64,000 nucleotides of DNA from JADHOX01 sp038120515 (GTDB lineage: Bacteria; Pseudomonadota; Alphaproteobacteria; Rickettsiales; JABIRX01), in assembly GCA_038120515.1 (NCBI GenBank), contig JAYOLW010000007.1, positions 1-64,000 on the forward strand, in the 5' to 3' direction. The notes beneath the pieces are model-generated. The model was given only the letters and a program-made list of their open reading frames with translations. It searched no databases and was not told the DNA's origin. Below, one piece after another: positions 41,299-49,214 of this stretch. A program made the translations under genes and the position numbers. Each line of letters begins with the position of its first letter. Positions within the stretch are counted from its first letter, which is position 1.

Positions 41299-41946
41299 TT
41301 ATTTTGCTAAAGTTACCTTGTTACCTTCAAAACTATATGAAGAAAATAGTTGCAAGAAACTAATGCCAAGTAAAGAACCAGACATATCACCATCATTCAC
41401 TGAAGCTCTAACATTCTCAAAAACCAAATTTCCTATAATTACCCTTGGTAAGATTATAGAAGCACCTCTTACCGATCCATTAGCGGTATTATATATTTTA
41501 TTATAATTGAGTCTATTTGGATCAAAACCTAGCTTTCTTGCATCATTTTTTGATAAAACAATATCACTTGCTCCAGTATCAAGCATAAATTTGATAGTCA
41601 CATTATTAATGTCTGCATTAATATAAAAATGATTATCATTTGCGGCAAAAAAAACTAACTTGTCTTCTAAATATTGCGCCTTGCCTGGAACTAAATGTGC
41701 CATCAAACGATTATTTAAAAAAACATCTTGATAACTTATTATAACAAAACCAACAAAGAAAATACCAAACCAGATCAACAAATATTTGAATTTTGTTATA
41801 ATGATTTTTTTTGATTCTGAAAAGATCGGTAATATTAGATATAAGATAAATAATCCAGAAATTGCCAATTCTAATGATGCTGGTTTAACAGCATAAACAA
41901 TTATCAAAAAAGCAATTAAAGCAAAAACTGGAAAAAATAATTTCAT
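41299..41946 (-). CDS. Membrane-anchored retropepsin-like aspartic protease (APRc-like)
   Basis: A 215-residue protein. Three N-terminal hydrophobic segments (about 1-20, 28-44 and 55-71) precede a soluble domain of about 110 residues with the retropepsin active-site motif FMLDTGASDIVLS (Asp123) and a downstream LLGISFLQLFSSYSFEGNKVTL. One active site per chain implies a homodimer. This matches the clan-AA TIGR02281 family, which includes APRc of Rickettsia conorii, an outward-facing protease proposed to process surface proteins. Here the protease domain is predicted to be periplasmic. Confidence 0.9.
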   Translation of the reverse strand: MKLFFPVFALIAFLIIVYAVKPASLELAISGLFILYLILPIFSESKKIIITKFKYLLIWFGIFFVGFVIISYQDVFLNNRLMAHLVPGKAQYLEDKLVFFAANDNHFYINADINNVTIKFMLDTGASDIVLSKNDARKLGFDPNRLNYNKIYNTANGSVRGASIILPRVIIGNLVFENVRASVNDGDMSGSLLGISFLQLFSSYSFEGNKVTLAK

Positions 41947-42014
41947 TGAAAATATTAGATATTTTGATCATCATAAACAATTATATTAAATTTAACTAGC
42001 TGTAAAATTTTTTC

Positions 42015-42365
42015 ATGAAACAACTTATTCTTTTTTCTTACTTAATTTTGAGTTTTTTAATTCTCAATTCTTGTGAATCAAAAGATGAAGAAATGTCTGA
42101 ATTTCAACTCATCACACAAAAAAACAATAAGATAATTTTCAACTCCCCCTCAAGTGATGCTAGATTATACCTGTATGAAACATGCCAAGAAGCTGGTGCT
42201 ACTGTTAGTTTCTTTAAAAATGGTTGCGCTAATTATTGCTCTGCTCTTGAAATACCAGAAATGCCAATTTGCACACAAGCTTTAACTAAATCATGCCTAT
42301 GTCCTGAATCCATGTGTTATGACAAGGATCAGAACATTTGTAGAAGACCAAGAAATATAAGGTGA
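42015..42365 (+). CDS. Cysteine-rich small lipoprotein
   Basis: A 116-residue protein with a lipoprotein signal (lipobox LILNSC, Cys about 20). The mature part contains ten further... at least eight Cys residues in a short span (CQEAGATVSFF, GCANYCSALE, ICTQALTKSCLCPESMCYD, ICRRPR), which suggests several disulfides in the periplasm. I do not recognise the family. It is convergent with rpoH, with 8 bp between stops, and stands alone on its strand. Confidence 0.72.
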   Translation: MKQLILFSYLILSFLILNSCESKDEEMSEFQLITQKNNKIIFNSPSSDARLYLYETCQEAGATVSFFKNGCANYCSALEIPEMPICTQALTKSCLCPESMCYDKDQNICRRPRNIR

Positions 42366-42373
42366 TTGCGTAA

Positions 42374-43231
42374 TTATTTTTGATGAAAAAATTGCGATAA
42401 CTTTTCCATAGCTCTAACCTCAATCTGACGGACTCTTTCTTTTGAGATATTATATATATTACTTATTTCATCTAAAGTTAAAGGTTGATCAGTCAATCTG
42501 CGATTTTGTATTATATATTGTTCCCGATCATTTAATGAAGACAATGCATCACGAAGCATCTCAAGTTTGTTAGCTTGATCCTGATTTTTAATACAGATAA
42601 GCTCCTGATTATCAGATTCATCAGCTATCAAATCAATTAACTCCTCCGTTTCATCTTCAGAAACTTTATCGTTTAAATATACATCTGCATTAGATAAACG
42701 AGCATCCATCTCTTTTACATATTTCTCATCAACACCTAACTCTTGAGCTATCAACAAAGAATCTTGAACATTTGAAGTAAGTCTATTCTCATCATAGAGC
42801 CTTAATTTCTGCTTAACTTTAGCCAGATTAAAAAATAACTTCTTTTGCAATGAGGATGTACCAATTTTAACCAGTGAGATTGATTTTAAAATATAATCTT
42901 GGATATAAGCTTTGATCCACCACATTGCATAGGTAGATAGTCTATAACCTTTACTTACATCAAATTTTCTTACTGCCTGCATAAGACCTAAATTACCTTC
43001 ACAAATAAGATCCATCATAGAAAGGCCATAATTTCTATAACCTAAAGCAATCTTAGCAACTAATCGCAAATGTGAAGTAACAAGCTGTTCTGCATCTTTA
43101 ATATTGCCACTCTGGTATGATAACGCCAAACTCTTTTCTTCCTCTTCAGATAAAAAAGGAAAGGCATTGATCTTATTTAAATAAGAATGAAGATCCGATT
43201 CTGACGATATGATTGGTAAATAATTTGTCAT
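42374..43231 (-). CDS. rpoH: RNA polymerase heat-shock sigma factor RpoH (sigma-32)
   Basis: A 285-residue group 3 sigma factor. Region 2 has SHLRLVAKIALGYRNYGLSMMDLICEGNLGLMQAVRKFD and region 2.4 YRLSTYAMWWIKAYIQDYI. The RpoH box is LQKKLFFNLAKVK. Region 4 ends LTLDEISNIYNISKERVRQIEVRAMEKL, a standard -35-binding helix-turn-helix. It directs transcription of chaperone and protease genes, and tig-clpP-clpX-lon in this window are natural targets. A good promoter lies at 43252-43279. Confidence 0.96.
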   Translation of the reverse strand: MTNYLPIISSESDLHSYLNKINAFPFLSEEEEKSLALSYQSGNIKDAEQLVTSHLRLVAKIALGYRNYGLSMMDLICEGNLGLMQAVRKFDVSKGYRLSTYAMWWIKAYIQDYILKSISLVKIGTSSLQKKLFFNLAKVKQKLRLYDENRLTSNVQDSLLIAQELGVDEKYVKEMDARLSNADVYLNDKVSEDETEELIDLIADESDNQELICIKNQDQANKLEMLRDALSSLNDREQYIIQNRRLTDQPLTLDEISNIYNISKERVRQIEVRAMEKLSQFFHQK

Positions 43232-43251
43232 AAAATCAAAAAATTTTCCTT

Positions 43252-43279
43252 AATATAGCAGAAAACTAGCAAAAGTCAA
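43252..43279 (-). promoter_or_regulatory. Probable rpoH promoter
   Basis: On the reverse strand TTGACT (43279-43274) and TATATT (43257-43252) are separated by 16 bp. The -10 ends 20 bp before the rpoH ATG, giving a short leader. Confidence 0.55.
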
Positions 43280-43319
43280 ACCCATAAAGACTTTCTATTA
43301 CTAGTAATAGTAGAGAAAT

Positions 43320-44315
43320 TTAATTATTTTTCAGAAATCTTGCAATATCCAATGCGCCATAGCTAAAAATCCCATCACAGCCAGCACGCTTACACGCAAT
43401 AAGAGATTCAAATAGTAGTAGAGTATAATTATCAGCTATACCATTTTTCTCAGCAAATTTTAGCATTGCATATTCGCCACTAACTTGATATGCAAAAATA
43501 GGTAATCTTGTATTTTGCCTTATCTTATTAATAACATCCAAATAAAAGCTAGCAGGTTTGATCATAAGCATATCAGCACCTTCTGTAACATCTAACCCCG
43601 CTTCAATCAGTGACTCACGTGAATTCCTATAGTCCATTTGATACGTCTTTTTATCACTAGATAAATTTATTTTAGAACCAACGGCATCTCGAAAAGGTCC
43701 GTATAAATTTGACGCATATTTTGCTGCATAAGATAAAATCATAATATTATGAAAATTATGATCTTCAAGTGCCTGTCTAATTAACTTTACTCTACCATCC
43801 ATCATATCTGATGGCGCAATAATGTCGGCACCACTTTCTGCCTGAACTAATGATTGCTTCACTAAAATTGCTATAGTTTCATCATTTTGAATAATATTAT
43901 CCATAACAATTCCGTCATGACCCTTAATATTATATGGATCTAAAGCAACATCAGCGATCAAACCAAGATCAGGAAACCTTGCCTTAACAGCTCTTAATGT
44001 TCGGCATATTAAATTATCAGGATTATAACTTTCAGCACAATCATGTGTTTTAAGCGATTTATCAACATATGGAAAAAGAGCAACGGCTCTAATACCTAAT
44101 TTCACAGCCTGATCTAATTCGAAAAGCAAATTATCAATTGAATATCTAAAAATGCCTGGCAGTGATTCTATCGGCTCTTTTTTATCATTACCATCAACAA
44201 CAAAATAAGGTTGTACTAAATCATTCGTAGTTAAATTATGCTCTGCAACAAGATCACGAATCCAAGAGGACGATCTGGTTCTTCGCATTCTATTATATGG
44301 GTATGATAGGCTCAT
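43320..44315 (-). CDS. hemB: Delta-aminolevulinic acid dehydratase (porphobilinogen synthase)
   Basis: A 331-residue haem-pathway enzyme that condenses two 5-aminolevulinate molecules. Signature regions are IIAPSDMMDGRV, then SYAAKYASNLYGPFRDAVGS with the first catalytic Lys, and EGADMLMIKPASFYLDVI with the Schiff-base Lys. The N-terminal region (MRRTRSSSWIRDLVAEH) is typical. It uses Mg instead of the cysteine-rich zinc site seen in other HemB types, as the Asp-rich DVALDPYNIKGHDG segment suggests. It lies 66 bp from yggT. Confidence 0.96.
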   Translation of the reverse strand: MSLSYPYNRMRRTRSSSWIRDLVAEHNLTTNDLVQPYFVVDGNDKKEPIESLPGIFRYSIDNLLFELDQAVKLGIRAVALFPYVDKSLKTHDCAESYNPDNLICRTLRAVKARFPDLGLIADVALDPYNIKGHDGIVMDNIIQNDETIAILVKQSLVQAESGADIIAPSDMMDGRVKLIRQALEDHNFHNIMILSYAAKYASNLYGPFRDAVGSKINLSSDKKTYQMDYRNSRESLIEAGLDVTEGADMLMIKPASFYLDVINKIRQNTRLPIFAYQVSGEYAMLKFAEKNGIADNYTLLLFESLIACKRAGCDGIFSYGALDIARFLKNN

Positions 44316-44381
44316 ATAAAAATAAAAAAAACAATCTTAACAAAAAACAACGATGTTTTCAAGCAACATTTCTAAAGAAAA

Positions 44382-44675
44382 TCAATAAACATAGAAATAT
44401 GTATATAATACATCTCTGGTAAAATGAATTAATAAAAACAAAGCAATCATAGAGAGATCAATACCACCCATTGAAGGTATATAGACCCTAATTTTTCTAA
44501 GAACTGGTTCAATGATGCCAATAAGAAATCTATTAACCCTGACAACAAACTGGTTATATTGATTTACAATATTAAACATCAACAAATAATACATAATAAT
44601 ATAAACAATTAAAAGAAAAGAATATATTGAAAGTATTGATGATATTAGATTGATAAAAGGATTAAGATTAATCAT
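44382..44675 (-). CDS. YggT family membrane protein
   Basis: A 97-residue protein with two hydrophobic regions (about 8-35 and 72-92) and the central motif NRFLIGIIEPVLRKIRVYIPSMGGIDLSMIALFLLI, which is diagnostic of the YggT family. Its role in osmotic stress, cell division or membrane integrity is only partly known. It is placed between ubiD and hemB, 31 bp after ubiD on the same strand. Confidence 0.9.
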   Translation of the reverse strand: MINLNPFINLISSILSIYSFLLIVYIIMYYLLMFNIVNQYNQFVVRVNRFLIGIIEPVLRKIRVYIPSMGGIDLSMIALFLLIHFTRDVLYTYFYVY

Positions 44676-44706
44676 GCTTCATATTATAATTTTGCTATTA
44701 ATATAA

Positions 44707-46188
44707 TTATTTGGAAATTTTCGACAATAATTTAGTTATTTTTTCTGTAATTAAAGGATCCATCTCCATCTTTTCTCCCCACTCTCTTTTTGTTTCAGGA
44801 TAAATTTTATTAGTTGCATCAAACCCCATCTTAGAGCCCAAACCTTCTTCAATAGAGGCGAAATCAAGATAATCAATAGGTGTATTTTCGATAATAGTAA
44901 CATCTCGACAATAATCCATTCTTGTCGAAATTGCCCAATTTACATCTTTCCAACATCTAACATCAATATCATCATCAACTATTATTACAAATTTTGTGTA
45001 GGTAAATTGACGTAAAAAACTCCAGACACCCATCATAATTCTTTTTGCATGTCCAGCATAGGATTTTTTGATAGAAACTATTGCTGTTCGATATGAACAA
45101 GCTTCTGGCGGAAGATAAAAATCAACAATTTCAGGAAATTGTTGCCTAATAATTGGCGTAAACATTAAATTCATTGCCTCGCCTAAAATTGACGGCTCAT
45201 CAGGTGGCCGCCCTGTATAGGTTGATAAATAAATAGGTTTTTTACGCATTGTTATTGCAGAAACAGTAAAAACTGGAAATTTTTCTACAGAATTGTAATA
45301 ACCAGTGTGATCACCAAAAGGCCCTTCATCAGCATATTCAGATAGCGAAATTGTTCCTTCCAATATAATCTCCGCATTGGCTGGAACCAAAATATCAACA
45401 GTTTTACATTTTACTAAATCAACTCCCGAACCTCGAAGCAAACCAGCAAACTTATATTCAGAAAGATTATCTGGTACCGGGCTAACTGCAGCTAGAATTG
45501 TACCAGGGTCCGCACCAATCGCAATCGCGGCAGGAAAAGATTCGGTTTTATCTTTAGACCATTTTTGAAATTGCATAGCACCACCTCTGTGTTTCAGCCA
45601 GCGCATAATCATTTTATTTTGACCAATCTGCTGCATTCTGTAAATACCCAGATTATAATCATCAGTTTTATCCTCCTTGGGTTTTGGACCTTTAGTAATA
45701 ACAAGCGGCCATGTCATTAGTGGTCCAACATCTTTTGGCCAACAGGTTTGAATTGGTATTTCATCAAGATTTATATCTTCACCTTTTAAAACCACTTCCT
45801 GACAAACAGCTTTTTTCTTAATCACCGGCTTCATAGTCAGAAGCTTTTTGGCCAAAGGTAACATTTTAAGAGCTTCCTTAAAGCCAGCAGGAGGAATGGG
45901 CTGACGTAATATAGCAAGCTCAGTACCAATTTTCTTAATTCCATCTATATCAGTACTCATACCTTTTGCAACCCTATCAACAGTACCAAATAAATTTACT
46001 AAAACTGGGATATTAGATTTTTTGCCATTATGGATAACATTATTTAGTAAAAGCGCTGGTCCACCCTTACGCAGCATTTGTTTATGAAGCTCAGTAATCT
46101 CGTATTTAGTATCAATAGCTTCATTAACTTCAATTAATTGATCTGATTTCTTTAGTAAATTTAAGAAATCTCTTAATGATTCATACAT
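44707..46188 (-). CDS. ubiD: UbiD family decarboxylase (ubiquinone synthesis)
   Basis: 493 residues from the ATG at 46188; a TTG four codons upstream is less likely. UbiD uses prenylated FMN to decarboxylate 3-polyprenyl-4-hydroxybenzoate. Conserved segments are PIPPAGFKEALKMLP, the IGADPGTILAAVSPVPDNLSEYKFAGLLRG block, DEGPFGDHTGYYN with catalytic Glu, and VDDDIDVRCWKDVNWA near the C terminus. The N-terminal domain begins SLRDFLNLLKKSDQLIEV. The UbiX flavin prenyltransferase is not in this window. The product is needed for the respiratory chain. Confidence 0.95.
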   Translation of the reverse strand: MYESLRDFLNLLKKSDQLIEVNEAIDTKYEITELHKQMLRKGGPALLLNNVIHNGKKSNIPVLVNLFGTVDRVAKGMSTDIDGIKKIGTELAILRQPIPPAGFKEALKMLPLAKKLLTMKPVIKKKAVCQEVVLKGEDINLDEIPIQTCWPKDVGPLMTWPLVITKGPKPKEDKTDDYNLGIYRMQQIGQNKMIMRWLKHRGGAMQFQKWSKDKTESFPAAIAIGADPGTILAAVSPVPDNLSEYKFAGLLRGSGVDLVKCKTVDILVPANAEIILEGTISLSEYADEGPFGDHTGYYNSVEKFPVFTVSAITMRKKPIYLSTYTGRPPDEPSILGEAMNLMFTPIIRQQFPEIVDFYLPPEACSYRTAIVSIKKSYAGHAKRIMMGVWSFLRQFTYTKFVIIVDDDIDVRCWKDVNWAISTRMDYCRDVTIIENTPIDYLDFASIEEGLGSKMGFDATNKIYPETKREWGEKMEMDPLITEKITKLLSKISK

Positions 46189-46338
46189 AATTTTCGTCAA
46201 ATTTCTTGCTCATGATTTATAATACATTTCGAAAGATTAGCAAGATTTTTAGCTTAGCTAGTTTTTTAAAATAAAATGCACTTGAACATTATTAATAATT
46301 ATGTTTATGAATGTTAACAACTTTTTAAAGTTAGAGAC

Positions 46339-46848
46339 ATGAACAAATTATCACTTTTTTCCATAGCATTTTTCATTATTTTTTCTTGCACATCTAAAAA
46401 TGATGATCCCACAACTGAAGTAAAAAAAGAAATAACAAAAGCTGAAAATGATTCTAATAAAATTATTGAAAAAGTAAAAATCTCAGTTGCTAAAACTTTT
46501 ACTAAAGATGATTCAAACATAGAAGTTGATAACATATATTTTGCTTTTGACAGTTTTCAACTCTCTGAAGATGCACAAAAAAGTTTAAAACCTCTTGTAA
46601 AATTTTTAAAAGAAAATTCTCAATCAACTATTACTATTTCTGGTCATTGTGATTCAAGAGGAACTAAAGACTATAATTTAATTCTTGGTGAAAAAAGAGC
46701 TTTAGCTGTTAAAAACTTTTTAAAAGCCCAAAATATTAAGGCCGATAGAATTGAGACCATCAGCTTTGGTGAGGAAAAGCCTATAAAATTTGGTGAAGAT
46801 AGTTATTCTTACAAAGCTAATAGAAGAGCTGAAATTACTATTAACTAG
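46339..46848 (+). CDS. pal: Peptidoglycan-associated lipoprotein Pal
   Basis: A 169-residue outer-membrane lipoprotein (signal ending IFSC, Cys17). After a charged linker, residues about 58-169 form an OmpA-type peptidoglycan-binding domain: IYFAFDSFQLSEDAQKSL, then ITISGHCDSRGTKDYNLILGEKRALAVKNFL and ISFGEEKPI. It is part of the Tol-Pal trans-envelope system. CpoB follows 5 bp later; tolQRAB are outside the window. Confidence 0.95.
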   Translation: MNKLSLFSIAFFIIFSCTSKNDDPTTEVKKEITKAENDSNKIIEKVKISVAKTFTKDDSNIEVDNIYFAFDSFQLSEDAQKSLKPLVKFLKENSQSTITISGHCDSRGTKDYNLILGEKRALAVKNFLKAQNIKADRIETISFGEEKPIKFGEDSYSYKANRRAEITIN

Positions 46849-46853
46849 TTCTT

Positions 46854-47510
46854 GTGAAAATTTTTAAAGTTATTTTTCTTACATCAATATTTTTAAGCTC
46901 TATAGCTCAGGCAGAGAATGCAGTTATAGAATCTATAGATGAGTATAATTATAGCGATAAAGATATAGCAATCCTAAAGCTTGAAACAAAAATCAAAGAT
47001 CTTGAGGTTGAAATTAACGAGCTAAAAGATAGATTTGAGCAAATAGAATATCTTCAAAAAAAAGTAATAGATATTGTTGGCGAATCCGAAGAGGAAGCTG
47101 AAAACATATTTACTAAAAAAGCCAAGCTAGCAGAATATCAATACGCTTACAATCAGATCATTGATAATAATTTTGATAGATCTGAAAGAGCATTCGATTT
47201 GTATTTGGAGAAATACCCAAATGATGAGAAAATTGGTGAAATTTATTTCTGGAAAGGCGAAATTAGCTATAAGAGAAAAAATTATACTGACGCACTTGAA
47301 AATTACTTAATCTCATATCAAAGATACCCAAATAATTCTCGATATTTAGATTCATTATTTAAGATGTCGATTGTATTAGGTCTACTTGGCAAAGCTAATG
47401 AGGCCTGCGAAGGTTTTACTTTACTTGTAAACAACCAAACCTCTATTACCGAATCTCTAAGAGCAAAAGCATTAGAAGAAGCCGTTCAGCTTGGCTGTAT
47501 CAATAATTAA
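46854..47510 (+). CDS. cpoB: Cell division coordinator CpoB (YbgF)
   Basis: A 218-residue periplasmic protein starting at GTG. A signal peptide ends SIAQA (about 1-20). A coiled coil follows (about 38-75, KDIAILKLETKIKDLEVEINELKDRFEQIEYLQ), which trimerises. The C-terminal TPR-type repeats (about 92-210) include YNQIIDNNFDRSERAFDLYLEKYP and GEIYFWKGEISYKRKNYTDALENYL. CpoB links peptidoglycan synthesis with Tol-Pal constriction. The pal-cpoB order is conserved. Confidence 0.92.
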   Translation: MKIFKVIFLTSIFLSSIAQAENAVIESIDEYNYSDKDIAILKLETKIKDLEVEINELKDRFEQIEYLQKKVIDIVGESEEEAENIFTKKAKLAEYQYAYNQIIDNNFDRSERAFDLYLEKYPNDEKIGEIYFWKGEISYKRKNYTDALENYLISYQRYPNNSRYLDSLFKMSIVLGLLGKANEACEGFTLLVNNQTSITESLRAKALEEAVQLGCINN

Positions 47511-47569
47511 AATTGTCAAAATTTCAGATTTCTGTTAGAATGAAATTATACATTTATTTTAGAAGGATC

Positions 47570-48361
47570 ATGAAAAAAAATATTATTATAACTTCATTGC
47601 TTGCAGCAATCATTGTCATTACCACTGTTTTAATTACAATAAAAGATAAAATTACCAAATCGAAATCAGATCATATGATATGGTCTTATCAGGGAGAAAC
47701 GGGGCCAGAACATTGGTCGAAACTTTCTAAAAAATTTGCGATATGTGAATCAGGAAAAAGCCAATCACCAATAAATATAAAAACTAATGATTTAATAGCC
47801 GTCGAATCAAATCGATTGGCAATTGATTACAAACCAACGACATTAGCAATAGTAAATAATGGACATACTATTAAAATTTATTATCAATCAGATAGCTATA
47901 TCTCTGTTGGTCAAGAAACATATAAATTGAAAGAGTTTCACTTTCATACACCAAGCGAACATACAATTAATGATGTAAATTTTCCAATGGTTATACATTT
48001 AGAACATGAAACAAAAGATGGAAAAATCACAGTTACAGCTGTTTTTGTAGTAGAAGGAGAAACAAATTCAACTATAGCAAAAATTATTGAAAATATGCCA
48101 ATGCAGGCTGGGCAAAAAGTTGTAAAAAATGATGTATTAATAAATGCATCAGATTTGTTACCAAAGCAAGGTTCATTTTATCAATTAAGAGGATCTCTAA
48201 CCACACCTCCATGTACTGAAAATGTTTTATGGAATATTTTGGAAACTCCGATAACATTATCAAAAGAACAAATTGAAACGTTTAAATCTGTTATGGGGCA
48301 TAATGCAAGACCCGCTCAAGATTTAAATGATAGAAATGTTTTAGATATTAAAACTAAATAA
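47570..48361 (+). CDS. Alpha-class carbonic anhydrase
   Basis: 263 residues from the ATG at 47570, preceded by AGAAGGA; a TTG upstream would add 19 residues. A hydrophobic N-terminal helix serves as a signal or anchor, so the enzyme acts in the periplasm. Alpha-class hallmarks are CESGKSQSPINI, VNNGHTIKIYY, EFHFHTPSEH with two zinc His, VIHLEHE with the third, and RGSLTTPPCTENVLW. It interconverts CO2 and bicarbonate. The neighbouring genes (CpoB, CvfB) give no metabolic clue; a link to the SulP transporter at 12.7 kb is speculative. Confidence 0.95.
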   Translation: MKKNIIITSLLAAIIVITTVLITIKDKITKSKSDHMIWSYQGETGPEHWSKLSKKFAICESGKSQSPINIKTNDLIAVESNRLAIDYKPTTLAIVNNGHTIKIYYQSDSYISVGQETYKLKEFHFHTPSEHTINDVNFPMVIHLEHETKDGKITVTAVFVVEGETNSTIAKIIENMPMQAGQKVVKNDVLINASDLLPKQGSFYQLRGSLTTPPCTENVLWNILETPITLSKEQIETFKSVMGHNARPAQDLNDRNVLDIKTK

Positions 48362-48375
48362 CATTTAAACCAAAA

Positions 48376-49209
48376 ATGATCGAAATTGGCAAAACCAATA
48401 ATCTTGTTATAATTAAAAAAGTAGATTTTGGTGTTTATCTTACAGATGACGAGTATAGTAAAGAGGTTCTACTACCTAGAAAATATGTTCCAAAAGATGC
48501 CAATATTGGCGATAGCATTGATGTATTCGTTCATCTAGATTCAGAAGATCGTATTATTGCAACAGCCGAGATACCTTTTGCTGAAGTAGGACAAGTTGCA
48601 CATCTTAAAGTCACCGACCTTAGTAACTTTGGTGCATTCCTTGATTGGGGGCTTACGAAAGAGCTTCTTGTGCCATTTAAAGAGCAAAGGACTCCGATGC
48701 TTAAAGACAAATCATATAGTGTTTTTATTTTCCTGGATGCTTCTGGGAGAATTTCTGCAAGCAGCAAATTAAATAGATATTTAATTGAAGAAAATAATGG
48801 AGAATTTTATGAAGATCAAAAGGTCGACCTCCAAATTGCTAGCAGAAGTCCAATTGGCTATAAAGCAGTAATAAATGGTACTCATCTAGGCCTGATTCAT
48901 AATAGCGATTTATTACAACCAATTAAACTTGGTCTTAATATATCTGGTTATATTAGGAAAATTCGTGATGATGGAAGAATTGATTTATCATTACAAAAGC
49001 GCGGTATTGATGTTGTCAATGATCTAGCAGACGAAATTATTGCGCATATTTCAAATGAAAACAATATCAAACTTAATGACAAAGCATCTCCTAAAGAAAT
49101 TTATGATATTTTTAAAGTGAGCAAAAGTAACTTCAAAAAGGCAGTAGGCAAATTGCTAAGTGACAAAAAAATTATTATTGAGGCTAACATTATTAGGCCT
49201 ATAAGCTAA
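48376..49209 (+). CDS. cvfB: S1-domain RNA-binding protein, CvfB family
   Basis: A 277-residue cytoplasmic protein. Three OB/S1-like domains (about 3-62, 68-130 and 140-215) are followed by a winged-helix C terminus (about 230-277, ASPKEIYDIFKVSKSNFKKAVGKLL). Family motifs are FGVYLTDDEYSKEVLLPRKYV, then LTDLSNFGAFLDWGL and GRIDLSLQKRG. CvfB (YitL) binds RNA and affects virulence-factor expression in Staphylococcus; its role in proteobacteria is little studied. It lies 14 bp after the carbonic anhydrase gene and is convergent with addA. Confidence 0.92.
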   Translation: MIEIGKTNNLVIIKKVDFGVYLTDDEYSKEVLLPRKYVPKDANIGDSIDVFVHLDSEDRIIATAEIPFAEVGQVAHLKVTDLSNFGAFLDWGLTKELLVPFKEQRTPMLKDKSYSVFIFLDASGRISASSKLNRYLIEENNGEFYEDQKVDLQIASRSPIGYKAVINGTHLGLIHNSDLLQPIKLGLNISGYIRKIRDDGRIDLSLQKRGIDVVNDLADEIIAHISNENNIKLNDKASPKEIYDIFKVSKSNFKKAVGKLLSDKKIIIEANIIRPIS

Positions 49210-49214
49210 TATTA

